NCBI GenBank assembly: GCA_964499955.1
Contig: CAZCMI010000001.1
Location: 1 to 64,000 of the forward strand
Direction: 5' to 3'
Source of the DNA: JAJYIV01 sp964499955
Lineage (GTDB): Bacteria > Patescibacteriota > Patescibacteriia > UBA9934 > GWF2-40-263
DNA: 64,000 nt
Shown: positions 24,556 through 36,200 of the stretch, in pieces
Position numbering within the stretch: the stretch's first letter is position 1
Layout: each line of letters begins with the position of its first letter
Translations under genes and position numbers: made by a program
Notes under the pieces: generated by a model
What the model was told of the DNA's origin: nothing
Databases searched by the model: none
The model's input: only the letters and a program-made list of their open reading frames with translations

Positions 24556-25314
24556 ATGTCCCTCATCGCCCAAATCACCGAAGACATGAAGAACGCCATG
24601 AAGGCGAAGGATGAAGCCGCGCTCGGCACCATCCGGATGTTGAAGTCGGCGTTGAAAAACAAGCAGATTGATTTGTACGGGGCGGAAGCCAAGGAATTGA
24701 CCGACGACGAAGTAACGGCGTTGATCAAGACCCAGATCAAGCAATTGAAGGACGCGGCCGACACGTTCACTACGGGGGGCAGGGAAGACCTGGCCGCCTC
24801 CTCGTTGGCGGAAATTACCGTGTTGGAACGGTACTTGCCCGCTCAGATGGACGACGCCGCGTTGGCAGCCACGGTGAAGGACGCCCTCGCCGCCGGGGGG
24901 TTCACCAGCAAGGCCGATGCTGGCAAGGCCATGGGCGCCGCCATGAAAGCGGTGGCGGGTCAGGCCGACGCCGGGCGCGTGAAAGCGGTGGTGGAATCCC
25001 TGCTGGCCGCGCTGGTGCTGGGGATTGTGGCTGTGGCGGTTGCGCCGGAAGCGGCACATGCCGCCGTGGGCGCGACGGCGTTCTCTCCCTTGCCGTACGT
25101 TGAATACGCCCTGCGCGCCGCCCGCGGCTTCGCGTTGCTGATGGGCCTGGTCGCGCTCAACTCCCTGCTGGTCGGCAGCTTCAAGTACATGGTCGCCGGC
25201 GGGCGGGACACGGACAAAGACAACGCCCAACGGCAAATCATGGGCGGCACGCTCGGCACGCTGGTGGTGGCCGGTCTGTTCGCGGGCCTGACGGTGTCGC
25301 TGTACCAGATATAG
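24556..25314 (+). CDS. YqeY (GatB/YqeY domain) fused to a T4SS pilin-like membrane module
   Basis: A 252-residue open frame with two unrelated halves. Residues 1-150 are a complete YqeY protein (KAKDEAALGTIRMLKSALKN, VLERYLPAQM, SKADAGKAMGAAMKAV), a domain related to the tRNA-binding tail of GatB. Residues 150-252 look like a secreted two-helix pilin: a hydrophobic stretch ending PEAAHAA resembles a signal peptide, then GFALLMGLVALNSLLVGSFK, the loop YMVAGGRDTDKDNAQ and a second helix. There is no stop between them. A GTG at 24979 could start the pilin alone within the same frame. The module repeats in the next two genes. Confidence 0.8.
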   Translation: MSLIAQITEDMKNAMKAKDEAALGTIRMLKSALKNKQIDLYGAEAKELTDDEVTALIKTQIKQLKDAADTFTTGGREDLAASSLAEITVLERYLPAQMDDAALAATVKDALAAGGFTSKADAGKAMGAAMKAVAGQADAGRVKAVVESLLAALVLGIVAVAVAPEAAHAAVGATAFSPLPYVEYALRAARGFALLMGLVALNSLLVGSFKYMVAGGRDTDKDNAQRQIMGGTLGTLVVAGLFAGLTVSLYQI

Positions 25315-25349
25315 AAGGAACGCACGCACGCCCCGCGGTTCGTGAAATC

Positions 25350-25377
25350 AAAACGCCTCCCGTCAGGAGGCGTTTTA
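25350..25377 (+). terminator. Terminator after the YqeY-pilin gene
   Basis: AAAACGCCTCC/GGAGGCGTTTT stem with a 5-nt loop; both A and T runs are present. Confidence 0.85.
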
Positions 25378-25380
25378 TGG

Positions 25381-25386
25381 TATCCT
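25381..25386 (+). promoter_or_regulatory. -10 box of the pilin/Ig-like gene
   Basis: TATCCT directly after the terminator, 33 nt before the ATG at 25420. Confidence 0.45.
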
Positions 25387-25419
25387 GTCGGCAACCGTTA
25401 CGTTTTTCCGCGTTGACGT

Positions 25420-27201
25420 ATGCCATTCCTCTCGCGCCGCCGCGCTGCGCTGCTTCTCGGATGTGTTCTTGCCGTGGTTTTCGCGTCCGCCGCGCCCGAG
25501 GCGTTCGCCCAGCTGCAATCCCAGACGTTGCAGGACTTTGAAGCCGCCACCGTGTTGCCGTCCACGCCGCTCCCCATCATCATTGCCCGCATCATCCGGG
25601 CCATTTTCGGCGTCTTGGGCATCGTGCTGACGTGTTTGGTTATCTACGCGGGGTTCCTCTACATGACGGCGGGCGGGGATCCGGCCAAAACCACCAAGGC
25701 CAAGGACATCATCAAGAACGCCATCATCGGCTTGATTATCGCCCTGTCGGCCTTCGCCATCACGCAGTTCGTGTTGAACCGCCTGTTGGCCGCCGCCGGG
25801 CTGCTCGGCACCATCCGCGGCACGGCCGTGGAACGGTATAGCGAACCCCTGGCCGCCGCGCTCAACGGCCGCGTGATTCGGGACCATTATCCGCCCCGCG
25901 ACGCCGTGGACATTCCGCGCAACACCAAAATTATGGTGACGTTTGCAGAACCCATCCACCCGGCGGACGTCATCGCGGTTCGGGACGAGGAAGAGGGTGA
26001 AACGCCGCAGGGGACCCTGAATGCGGACCGCGTGAAGATTTATCCGGCGGCCGAGGGGTCAAACGCCGCCCTGGATTCGGACGACGTGCGCGTGTTTTTG
26101 AGCGCGGACGGGCAAACGGCGGTCTTCGCGCCCGTGGGCCTGCTCGGCAACGCCTCCGCTCCCATGAATTACACCGTGTCCCTGCGGCCCACCATCCGCA
26201 CGGCCGACGGCCCCGGCTTGTTGACGCAAGAGTACGCGTGGACGTTCGAAGTATCCACGTTCGTTGATTTGACGCCGCCAAAGGTCGTTTCCGTCCTGCC
26301 GCGTGCCAATGCCGAGCACGCCCCCAACGTCACGGTGGAAATCACTTTCAACGAAGCCATGGATCCGGTGGCTGCCAGCGGCGTATTCACCGACGCGGGG
26401 TTCACCAACATCCGGGTGTTGGACGGCGAAACGACCGTGCCCGGAACGTATGAGATCAGCAACGGGTACCGCACCGTGAGTCTGACCACGGACGACCAAT
26501 GCGCCCAGGACATGTGTGGCAACATCGTGTACTGCCTGCCGCGCGATACAAACCTGACCGTTCTCGCCCGCGCGGCGTCGTTGGACGGGGAAGGGCCGCA
26601 GGCGCGCATCGTGGGCGGCGGATACGACGGCTTGGTGGATGCGGCCGGCAATTCTCTGGATGGTAACGGAGACGACGTTGCGGATGGGCCAGACACGGAT
26701 AATTACGATTGGACGTTCCGCACGTCCAACGCCATCGACACCCGCAGCCCCGCGCTCATTTCGTTGGAGCCGGAGATTCTGGGCGAATTCGCAAATACCA
26801 CGGCGCCCGTGGAACTCACCTTCAACATGCCGATGAAGACGTCTTCGTTGTCCAATGCCAACGTCCAATTGTGGCCGGATCCATATTACGCATTCTGGTT
26901 CGTTACGCGGTCGGATTTGATGGAGGCGACCCCGCTGTTGACGGAACGCACCAAGGTGTCGGTCAACCACGCCATGATGATCAGCAGCGAGGAAGGCGGC
27001 TACGACTATTACCCGTTGGTGACGGACGGCGTGCGCGGCAACAACCAGTTCTGCTATATGCCGGCGGCCGGTCCCGGTACGGGTTCGGACGGCACCTGCG
27101 CCGTTACGGAAAGCGCTCCGTACTGCTGCAACGGCCAGCCGTCCACCACTGCTTGTACGGCGGGCGGCACGCCGTCGCGTCCGCTCCCTCCCACGCCTTA
27201 A
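25420..27201 (+). CDS. Pilin-like membrane anchor with Ig-like (Big_5) extracellular domains
   Basis: A 593-residue surface protein. A signal peptide (residues 1-30, ending PEAFA) is followed by two transmembrane helices separated by the short basic loop YMTAGGDPAKTTKAKD, the T4SS pilin-like pattern. By the positive-inside rule both ends of the mature protein face outside. From about residue 145 come Big_5-type beta domains (DIPRNTKIMVTFAEPI, HAPNVTVEITFNEAMDP, NTTAPVELTFNMPM), with a Cys-containing loop near 360 and a Cys-rich C-terminus. It lies 9 nt upstream of the giant gene and is probably co-transcribed. Adhesion or cell contact is an inference. Confidence 0.75.
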   Translation: MPFLSRRRAALLLGCVLAVVFASAAPEAFAQLQSQTLQDFEAATVLPSTPLPIIIARIIRAIFGVLGIVLTCLVIYAGFLYMTAGGDPAKTTKAKDIIKNAIIGLIIALSAFAITQFVLNRLLAAAGLLGTIRGTAVERYSEPLAAALNGRVIRDHYPPRDAVDIPRNTKIMVTFAEPIHPADVIAVRDEEEGETPQGTLNADRVKIYPAAEGSNAALDSDDVRVFLSADGQTAVFAPVGLLGNASAPMNYTVSLRPTIRTADGPGLLTQEYAWTFEVSTFVDLTPPKVVSVLPRANAEHAPNVTVEITFNEAMDPVAASGVFTDAGFTNIRVLDGETTVPGTYEISNGYRTVSLTTDDQCAQDMCGNIVYCLPRDTNLTVLARAASLDGEGPQARIVGGGYDGLVDAAGNSLDGNGDDVADGPDTDNYDWTFRTSNAIDTRSPALISLEPEILGEFANTTAPVELTFNMPMKTSSLSNANVQLWPDPYYAFWFVTRSDLMEATPLLTERTKVSVNHAMMISSEEGGYDYYPLVTDGVRGNNQFCYMPAAGPGTGSDGTCAVTESAPYCCNGQPSTTACTAGGTPSRPLPPTP

Positions 27202-27210
27202 CCCACGCAC

Positions 27211-30200
27211 ATGAACCGCGCCCGTTTCTCCTTCCTTGCCGGATTTCTCCTCGCTCTCGTGGTCGGGGCGGGATTATTGGCCGCCGCGCCTGCCTGGGCG
27301 CAGCAGGCCGGCACGGACATTACCGGTATCCGTGCGTTTACCGAGGCCGCCGGGTTCACGTCCCAGCCGCCGCTGCCCGTTATCATCGGCCGCCTCATCC
27401 GCACGGTGATCGGCTTTTTGGGCATTGTCGTCGTTGGGATCGTTATCTACGGCGGCTTTTTGTACATGACGGCCGGCGGGGACCTGGAACGCGTAAAAAC
27501 GGCCAAACGCCTGCTGCGCAACGCCGTGATCGGCCTCGTGCTCATCTTGTCCTCGTTCGCCATCGCGTCGTTCATCATTAGCCGGCTGACGGACGCTTTG
27601 GGCGTCGGAACGATCGGTACGGACCCGCCGCCGGGTTGTCCGCTTTGCGACGGCATCAACCCGCCCGGCGCGCATTTCGCCCTGGACGGCTGGAACGAGC
27701 AGTGCAGCGGCATCCTTCAAAACACCCAGTTGCAATTCGCCTTCACCCAGGCCGTACGCGCGTCCACCGTCACGGACCCGTCGCGCCCGGGCATCGTCAT
27801 TCGCGATCCGGCGGGGAACGCGGTGCCGGGCACGTTCAACGTGCGCGGCAAAACCGTCACGTTCATCCCGGAACAGGTGTGCGAGGGCGCACCCACGGAA
27901 CGCTGCTTCGCGCCGGATACCACGTACAACGTCGTGTTCAATCCGACCGTGTTGCGCAGTTCGACCAACCGGACCTTCGAATGCGGCGGCTTGCTCGCTC
28001 CCTGCGTTCTGTCCTTCCGTTCCGGTTCCCAGGTGGACGCCTCTCCTCCGGCGGCGGCCATGACCATGCCGGACGTTTCCGGCGTGACGGTTCCGTACCC
28101 GGAACGCGTGGGGCTGCAGGTGGAAGCAGCGGACGACGTCGGCGCCTCGATGGCCTTGTTCTACGTCGAGCGGAACGCGGACCCCGTGTATGCCGCCGTC
28201 ACGGACACGTTGATGCCGCTCACCCAGTTTTCCACGGACAATATCGAATGGGACACCAGTCCGTACGTTCCCCGCGGCTATGACGTCTTCGCGGAGGTGT
28301 TGGACTGCGCGGGGCATGAAACGACCACCGCGGCCGTGCGCGTGAACCTCGTTCCCGCCCATTGCGCCAACAACATCCAGGACGGCGACGAAACGGGATT
28401 GGACTGCGGCGGCTCCTGCGGCGCCTGTGCGGGCGGGGCCTGCACCGCCTCCTGGCAGTGCGGCAACGGCCTGTCCTGCATGGACGGGACCTGCGTGAGC
28501 ACGCCGCGCATCGACCGCGTGCTGCCCGGCGACGGTGCGCCCGCCAACCTCATTACGATCTTCGGCGTCGGGTTCGGGGAGGAAGCCGGCACGGTGGTCT
28601 TCTTGGGCGACCCGGACGACCCGTCGGACGACGTCGTCGTTCCGTCGTTTACCTCGCCCCAATGCGACGCCACCTGGTTGCCGAGGCAAGTCATCGTCCA
28701 GGTGCCGGATGCGGCGGTGTCCGGCCCGTTGGAAGTGCGCGCGGCCGCGTACGCGACCGACCCAACCAAAGCCGACCGCACGGACAATGATTTTGGTCCG
28801 CGCATTTCGGATTTCAACGTGAACGACGTGGTCCGGCCCGGGTTGTGCGCCGTTACGCCCGCCGCGGGCCTCGGTGGCATCACCACCCAGTTGGCAGGCG
28901 TGAATTTCGGCGCGAGCCGGGGATTGTCCACGGTGTATTTCACGTCGTACCTTGCCGCCGCGTACGGCGCGTGGAGCCCCACCTCCGCCCAAGTGACCGT
29001 GCCGCGGCTGGATCCGCGCGGCTACGACGTGCAGCTGTTCACGGGTGGATGGTTCTGCCAGGGAACGACCACCGCCTGCACGCCGGACAACAACACCTGC
29101 GGTGAGGGCATTGCCTGCGTTTCCGCCCGCCAGGGGTCCAACCCCGTGGCCTTCACCGTTCCGTTGCAGAGCCAGGAAACGCCGCCGCGCATCGTGTCCG
29201 TGGACACGGGGTGGCGCGCCTGCCAGGAGGGCGGCGGGCACTGCGTTGTGGACGCCGACTGCGCCGGGGAAGGGAACGCCTGCGTGGACACGCCCACGTG
29301 GGGTCCCGCAGGGCAGTACGTCACTATTTCCGGCACGAATTTCGGTGCCAACGGCTGGGCGTATTTCTCCCGGACGGTAGAAGGCGTCTCCCAAGAGGCG
29401 CTGGCCGACGTGGATTTTCCGGCGGCCTGCGGCGCAGCCACCTGGAACGACACGACGGCCGTGGTGAAGGTACCGGCGCAGTTCACGGACGGCACGACCG
29501 TCTCGCCGGGAACGTACTCCTTGCGCGTGCGCCGCGGCGACGCGTATTCCGAAGCGGTGGCGTTTGAAGTTGTTCCTGGTCAGCCCGGTCCCGGCATCTG
29601 CCGGTTGGATCCGGCCGCCGGTCCGGTGGGAGGCGAAAACCCGATTCAGGTCACGGCCTATGGCGAATATTTGAACGTGGGCGACAGCACTTTGGTGTTC
29701 CACGACGGTGCGATCGTTACATCCCCGGTGCGGACGTCCTCGGAAGAATTAAGCGGCTTCGCGCCCGCTTCAACGCAAACCGGCCCCGTGGTCGTCCGCC
29801 GCACCGTGGACAACTCGGCAGCGCCGGATTCTTTCCAATCCAATGCCATGACCTTCGAGGTGGGGAATTGCCGCCTCGGCACGTTGGCGTGCGGAAACGG
29901 CACCCAATGTTGCGCGAACGGTTCGTGTTCCGCCGCGTGCGAGGATCCCAAAACATCCCATTACGCGTACCGGTTCTCCACCGGCCACATCCCAAAGGCC
30001 CCGCGCGTGGTCGTCGCCTGTAACGACGAGGACACGATCGCCTCGCCGTCGCCGTGGGCCGGATGGAGCCAACCTGCTTCGGTCTGCCCGGAGGCCGTGG
30101 TGACGGCCACGTTCACTGTGGAGATGGACCAAACGTTCACCGACGACGAACACGTAGAGGTACGGGCATGCACGGGACCGACGGAGAATCCTTGTGCCAC

Positions 30201-33200
30201 GTTCGCTGCCCCGGAATCGGGCCGGGTGAGCTTCATGTCGAGCACGATGTTCGAATGGGAGAAAGTCAACGACGATGGCGCGGCGGTCCCGCTTGAACCG
30301 GGCACGACGTATCGTGTGACCTTGCGTGCCGAGGGCTTTCGTTCTGCCAGCCGCATGGAGGGCGGCGTAGAGTTCGGGGAGGAGGAAATGGAGCAGGATT
30401 TTTCCTGGGAATTCACGACGTCGGCGTCCGGCGAGCCGTGCCAAATCGGCGGGCTGATGTTGCAGCCGAACCCGTTCACGGCCACGGAACCAGGGCAGCG
30501 GGTCACGTACCGGGCCCTGCCGACGTCCGCCACGGATCGGTGTGTCGTTCTGCAGTGTCAGCCAGGATATGAGATGGATTGGTCCGTGAACAAGAGCGAA
30601 GTGTCCGAGCACGAGGCGCAAGCAACGGGCGGCAGCCAGGTACTGGCGTGTTCTCGCGTGTTCCGTGCGGACGAGCCCATTCTCACCGACCCGCCCGAAG
30701 CCGAGATTACTGCCACGCTGACGAACGTGGGCAACAACCCTTCCGCCACGGCCCGGCTGATCGTGGATTTCGCCGACCCGAAGGTTGTGGAGCACTGGCC
30801 CGCCTGTGACGCGGCTTGCATCAACGCGCAAATCGGCGCGCGGTTCAATGTGTCCATGGTTCCGTCGGACTTTATGGCGGACGACACCGTTTGGATGTAT
30901 GAGTGCTCCACCGCGACGTGTTTGGACGACAGCGAATGGTCGCCATTCTCGCTGCTGACGTCGGGCACCACCGTGAAATATGAAGGCGGCGCCGACGACC
31001 CGAAGGAATTGGTCATCCAGGGGCTGGCTGGCCGTTTGGAGTCGAATACCTATTACCGCGTCGTCATTTCCGGCAGCGTGAAGTCCAATTGGGGCACGCC
31101 GCTCTCCGATTCCTACGGCGGGGCGGACTACACCTGGGTGTTCCGCACCAACAACACGGGCCAGGCGTGCGTGCCGGACAGCGTCGCCGTTTCGCCCGCC
31201 AACGCCCGCGCGTCGTATGTGGGCCAACGCCAGACGTTCCGCGCCACGCCGCACGGCGCCCCGGACGCCTGTTCGCCGGGCGGCCAGCGTTTGGATGCGT
31301 CGGGCCTTACGTGGGAGCCGTGGACGTCAGAAAACGAGAACGTCGCCAAGCTGTTTTCCACTACGGTCGGCGATGCGTTTACGACTCCGGCGTCTATTGA
31401 ACTGTATCCGGGTGCCGCCCTGCCGGCGCACTGCACGGCACAGTGCCTCTTTGCCGGGGCACGCTTCAGGGTAGGCCAGCCGCAATGCGGCAACGGCGGC
31501 GCGTTAGAAGCCGGCGAAGAATGCGAAGTAGGTCAGGCGGGGTGCAACCTCGACCGTTGTTTGTGGGCCGGCACGCCCGTGGGAGGAGTATGCGGCAACG
31601 GTGTTTTGGACCCGGGCGAACATCCATTGTGCGACGGGTCTACGATCGGCGAAGGGAATACGCCCTCGTTCTGCAGCCAGACCACCTGCTTGCTGATCCG
31701 CAATCCGGCAACCATCCATTCGGCGTATCAGGCGGGATTCTGCGGAAACGGGACGCTAGAAGCGTTGGCCGGAGAACTTTGCGATCCCCAAGCGGCACCC
31801 TGGGTCGACTGGCCCGGTTCCTGCACGAACGATTGCCGGTTGGGCGGGTCCGTACCGTTGATGGCCGGAGCGGCCGTGTGTGGTGACGGCGAAGACAACG
31901 GCACGTTGTACGGGACGCCAAACACAGATGCAGGCGAGGAATGTGATTTCGGGTCGGAGTTGAACGAAGAGAAGGGGTGCAACCCCGTCTCCTGCTTGTG
32001 GACCGGATCGAACGCGGCGTTGTGCGGCAACGGAGAGGTGGATCCGGGCGAAGACCCGTATTGTGAAACGGAAGCGGGGCGACCGTACTGCACGTCGTCC
32101 TGCCGCCTGGCCGGTTCCTCCGGCTTGTATGACGCGCCCTCCTGGTGCGGCGATGGCCTCGTCGGTTCGGGTGAGCAGTGTGATGTAGATACCTCCTCGG
32201 GTGCTACGAAGGTTACCCAGCCGTTCACCGTGGGCCGCATCGAAGAGACGGCTCCGGCGCAAGTGGACGTGAACAGCGGTGAAGCCAAAACAGAAATTAC
32301 TGCGGCCGTCGGCAATGCGAGCGGGTCGGCGGATTGGACCCTAACCTGTTCCTGTACCACGGACGGCGATTGCGTCGGAGCGGGCGTTGACCTGGCTTGC
32401 GGCGTTGGAAGCTGCTGCGCCGAGCGTCCGAAGCTGGAATCGGCATACCAGCCCGCTCTCACGGAGAACGTGTGCCGCAACACCGCCATTTGGGTGAAGT
32501 TCAACACGGCCATGAATACAGGTTCCTTGGCAGCGAACGTGCGGTTGGAATTGCTGCCGTCCGCTTCGGGGGGAACGGTGCCGACAGCGGCGTGTGAAGC
32601 CGCGGGTGGGACGCTCGCCGTGGCGGGTACGTCCGGCGGAAACGGTCCCGTTGGATTCTTCGCCCGGTTGATTGACGGCGTCCGTTCATTCTTCTTCCCG
32701 GGCCAAGCCCGCGCCCAAGAAGGTGGAACGCCGCGCTGCTTCATTCCCGTGCGGGTATCGGCAAGCGCAGACGGCACGGTGTCCTTGGGCCTGCAGGGCC
32801 TGTTGGCCGCCGGTGCACGCTACCGCGTGGTCGTCGCCGGGGACGCCAATGAATGGGATGGCATCAAGACGGGTGTGTTGGGTTCGAACCTCACCACCTT
32901 GGACGCGAGCGGTTCCTTGTTCGGCGTGGAAGGCTCCGGGTTGGCGTCGAATGAAATCGCCGCTGTCCCGTCCTTCACCGTGGGCGACGAAGTCTGCGTC
33001 ATCAACCGCATCACCGTCACCGACGAAGGCAAGCTGAACATGGACGTCGTCCCACCGGCCGAACCGGCCGTGGTCGTCCCGCCGGAAAACCCGAGCCCGC
33101 GCTTTTTCACCCGCACGGGGGAGACCCACCGTCTGTCTGCCGTGACCTATGCCACCAACGACCAGGAAATCCAAGGCATTCCAGATGTGTATGACTGGCG

Positions 33201-36200
33201 TTGGGAATGGGACGATATCAACGACATTATTGAGGTGGCGGCATCCGAGGAAGAATGGACCAACGCCGTTGCCGGAACGGAAGACGGTATCGAGACCGCC
33301 TTCGCCACGGCGGTGGTGACGGCGGCACCGGCCGGGGAGAACATGCCCGCCGTCGGCGATGAAACCGTCGGCGACATCACGTTGGAGGCGTTGTTGTGCA
33401 GCAATCCGGCGAGCATCATGGACCCCGAGTCCGGGCACCTTCCCACGCACACGAATTTCACCTTCAGCTACTGCCGCGACGCAGGCGACCCAACGATCAC
33501 GTCGGACGACTTGCCCGACCTCGTTGCAGACCAGGCGCCCGAGTCGCCCGTCGGTGCGTATGCGGAGCACCTCTTCCCGTTGGAAGGAACGCCGGATGCC
33601 CTGGGCGTGCGTGTATTCGAGAACGACGGGTACCTGACTCCGGAGGCGTGGTACGCCGCCCGCGGGTTCAGCGGGTCCCCGCAGGCCACCACGGTGGACG
33701 GGTACCGCGCCCTGCGCGACGCCAACACCTGGTACGTGTTCGCCCCGAACCTCGTGGGCGGCACGCTGTACCCCAACATCTACGTCATTTCGTATAACCC
33801 GGGCGCCAGCCCGCAGTCGCAGGAAGCGTTCAACCGCATCGTGGACAGCTGGCGGTTCAACGCGAACCAGCAGGACGTAACGGACTACAACATCTGCCGC
33901 GCGGACGGCGGCGCGTACCCCAAGAACGCGGACGGCAATTACGTCGCTTGTTCGTGGAACGCGGACTGTATCGACCGCTGCGTGGCGGGCGCGTGCGCCG
34001 TGTCCGGCACGGCATGCACCACGGACGCCCAATGCGGCGGCGCTGGCTACCAGGACCTCTATTGCGACGCCCAAAAGGCGAAAATCCGCCGCGACACCCA
34101 GCGCCTGCAGGACGTGGTCCGCATGGCCGACATTGTGAACGTGCGCGGGACGCCCGTGCCGCTGTTGGAGCAGGGGACGTTCGTGCGCACGCTGTCCGTG
34201 AGCGCGTGGCCGTCGTGGTCCGCCGCCTTGGGCAACGCGCTGGGCGCGGCCCTGCCCCAGGATCCCGTCAATGATTTCTACCGCTGCCAGGTGGAGGGCT
34301 ACGACCCGGACACCTGTTTCAACGCGAATTCCTCCCGGTTCCAGTGCCCGGCGGGGTCGCACGTCTATTCCTTCCAAGCGCTCCAAGGAGGCGATCGGTA
34401 CAAGATCACCGCGCAGTTGGAATACGACGGGGCGGCGTGGAATGCGCCTATTCCGGCAGCGTCGCTCAGCCACGTCGACATTGAAGTGGGGAACGCACAT
34501 GGGAGCGCGACGGCCGGCGGGTTCACGCCCGGGTTGGGGTTCTGTGCCAATACCGTGGTCGGCGGATCCGTGGTCTGCGGCGACGGCGTGAAAGGCGAAG
34601 GTGAGCTATGCGAATTGGGCGAGTTCAAGGTAGGCGGGGAGAGCTGCAGCGTGGACGGCGTTTCCGGATACTACAACGTGCCCTGTGTGAACGACGGCGG
34701 GACGTGTCGGTGGGCGGATACCGTTGCGGATTCGACGTTCGTGCCCGCCTGCGTCCCGTTCCGCTGCGGCAACGGCCTGGTGGAAGCGGGCGAGCAGTGC
34801 GATGAAGGCGCCCGCAACGGCACCTACGGCAGCCGCTGCAACACGCAGTGCCAGTATTACGACAGCACGATCGTTACAGCAGGAACTCTGCCGGTCGAGT
34901 TTGGCGTGCACTTCTGCGGCGACGGCTATCTGTCCGGCGGGGAACAGTGCGACTGCGGCAACACGGAGTTGTTCAGTGCGTTGCCAGGGACCAGCTGGGC
35001 CAAGACGAATGGTCGCTGCACGGTGGCGAACGGCCAATATGCAGACACGGGCGTCGCCTGTTCCACGTCCTGCACGTTGGCCGGCCCCCGCTGCGGTGAT
35101 GGGATCGTACAGGTGGACAACGGCGAACAGTGCGAACCGGGGCAGGTAGAGGTGGCCACACGCTTCTGCAGCGGTCACTCCCATTTGGCTTGCTCGTCTG
35201 ATGATGAATGCCCAACTCGTACGGTTTTCTTGCTAGGTTCTTGTATAAACAATGTCTGTTTCGGAGGGTCAACTCCAGGTAAGGAGTGTACGACGAGCAT
35301 CGGGTGCGGTTCGGGCATGACCCAGCAGCCTGGGTTATGCTCTCCTCCTACCAGTTCGCGCATTTGTGAAGCCGGCAACATTGGAGAAACGTGCAGTTCA
35401 GACGCTCAGTGTGGTCCAGGAGGCCGCTGCAGTGTCGGTGTATATCCGCTGCAGCGTACGCGTACATGTATTGCTCCTCCTGCAACAGATGCGTGCACAT
35501 TTCCTGATAGCTGGGGACCGTTACACGTTGCCAATGCGGCCGTGTGCGGTAACGGTATTATTGAAGGAACGGAACAATGCGACGACGGCGCGAACAACAA
35601 CGACAACAATGCCTGCACGTCGTCCTGCCAGCTGAACGTCTGCGGCGACGGCAAGGTCCATCGCGGCGTGGAATCCTGCGACATGGGTAGCCAGAACGGC
35701 CAGGAATGCTCCGCGCCGTACGGCGGGACGTGCAACTACTGCACGCTTTCGTGCCAGTATCGGACACTGTCCGGCGCCTTCTGCGGCGACGGTCAAATCA
35801 ACGGCGGGGAATTCTGCGACGGCAGTGCCGTGCGCGGCGTGTGTGTGACAAGTAACGTAAGCGTTCAGGGGCCAGAAGCGGAGATGTTGCCCGGGTGGTG
35901 CGTTCCCGGCGGTCCAAATGCCTGCGGAGATGGCTACTTCTGCTATACGGATATCGGCGTTTGTAATGGCGGGACGAATACCGGCAAATATTGTATTGCC
36001 AATAGGCCTGATCATTGTCCGGGCGGTACGTGCGTGATGCCTACGTGCGGACCGGACTGCCGTTCCGCCTGCCCGTTTACCACGGAACAGACCGTTGTGC
36101 TCATGACGCACGAACATGCGTCTACCCCGGTTCCGTCCGTGAATCTCTATAGCGCGGGGACGGGCGTTCCCGACGGTGGGTTCCTTCACATTCCGGCTTG

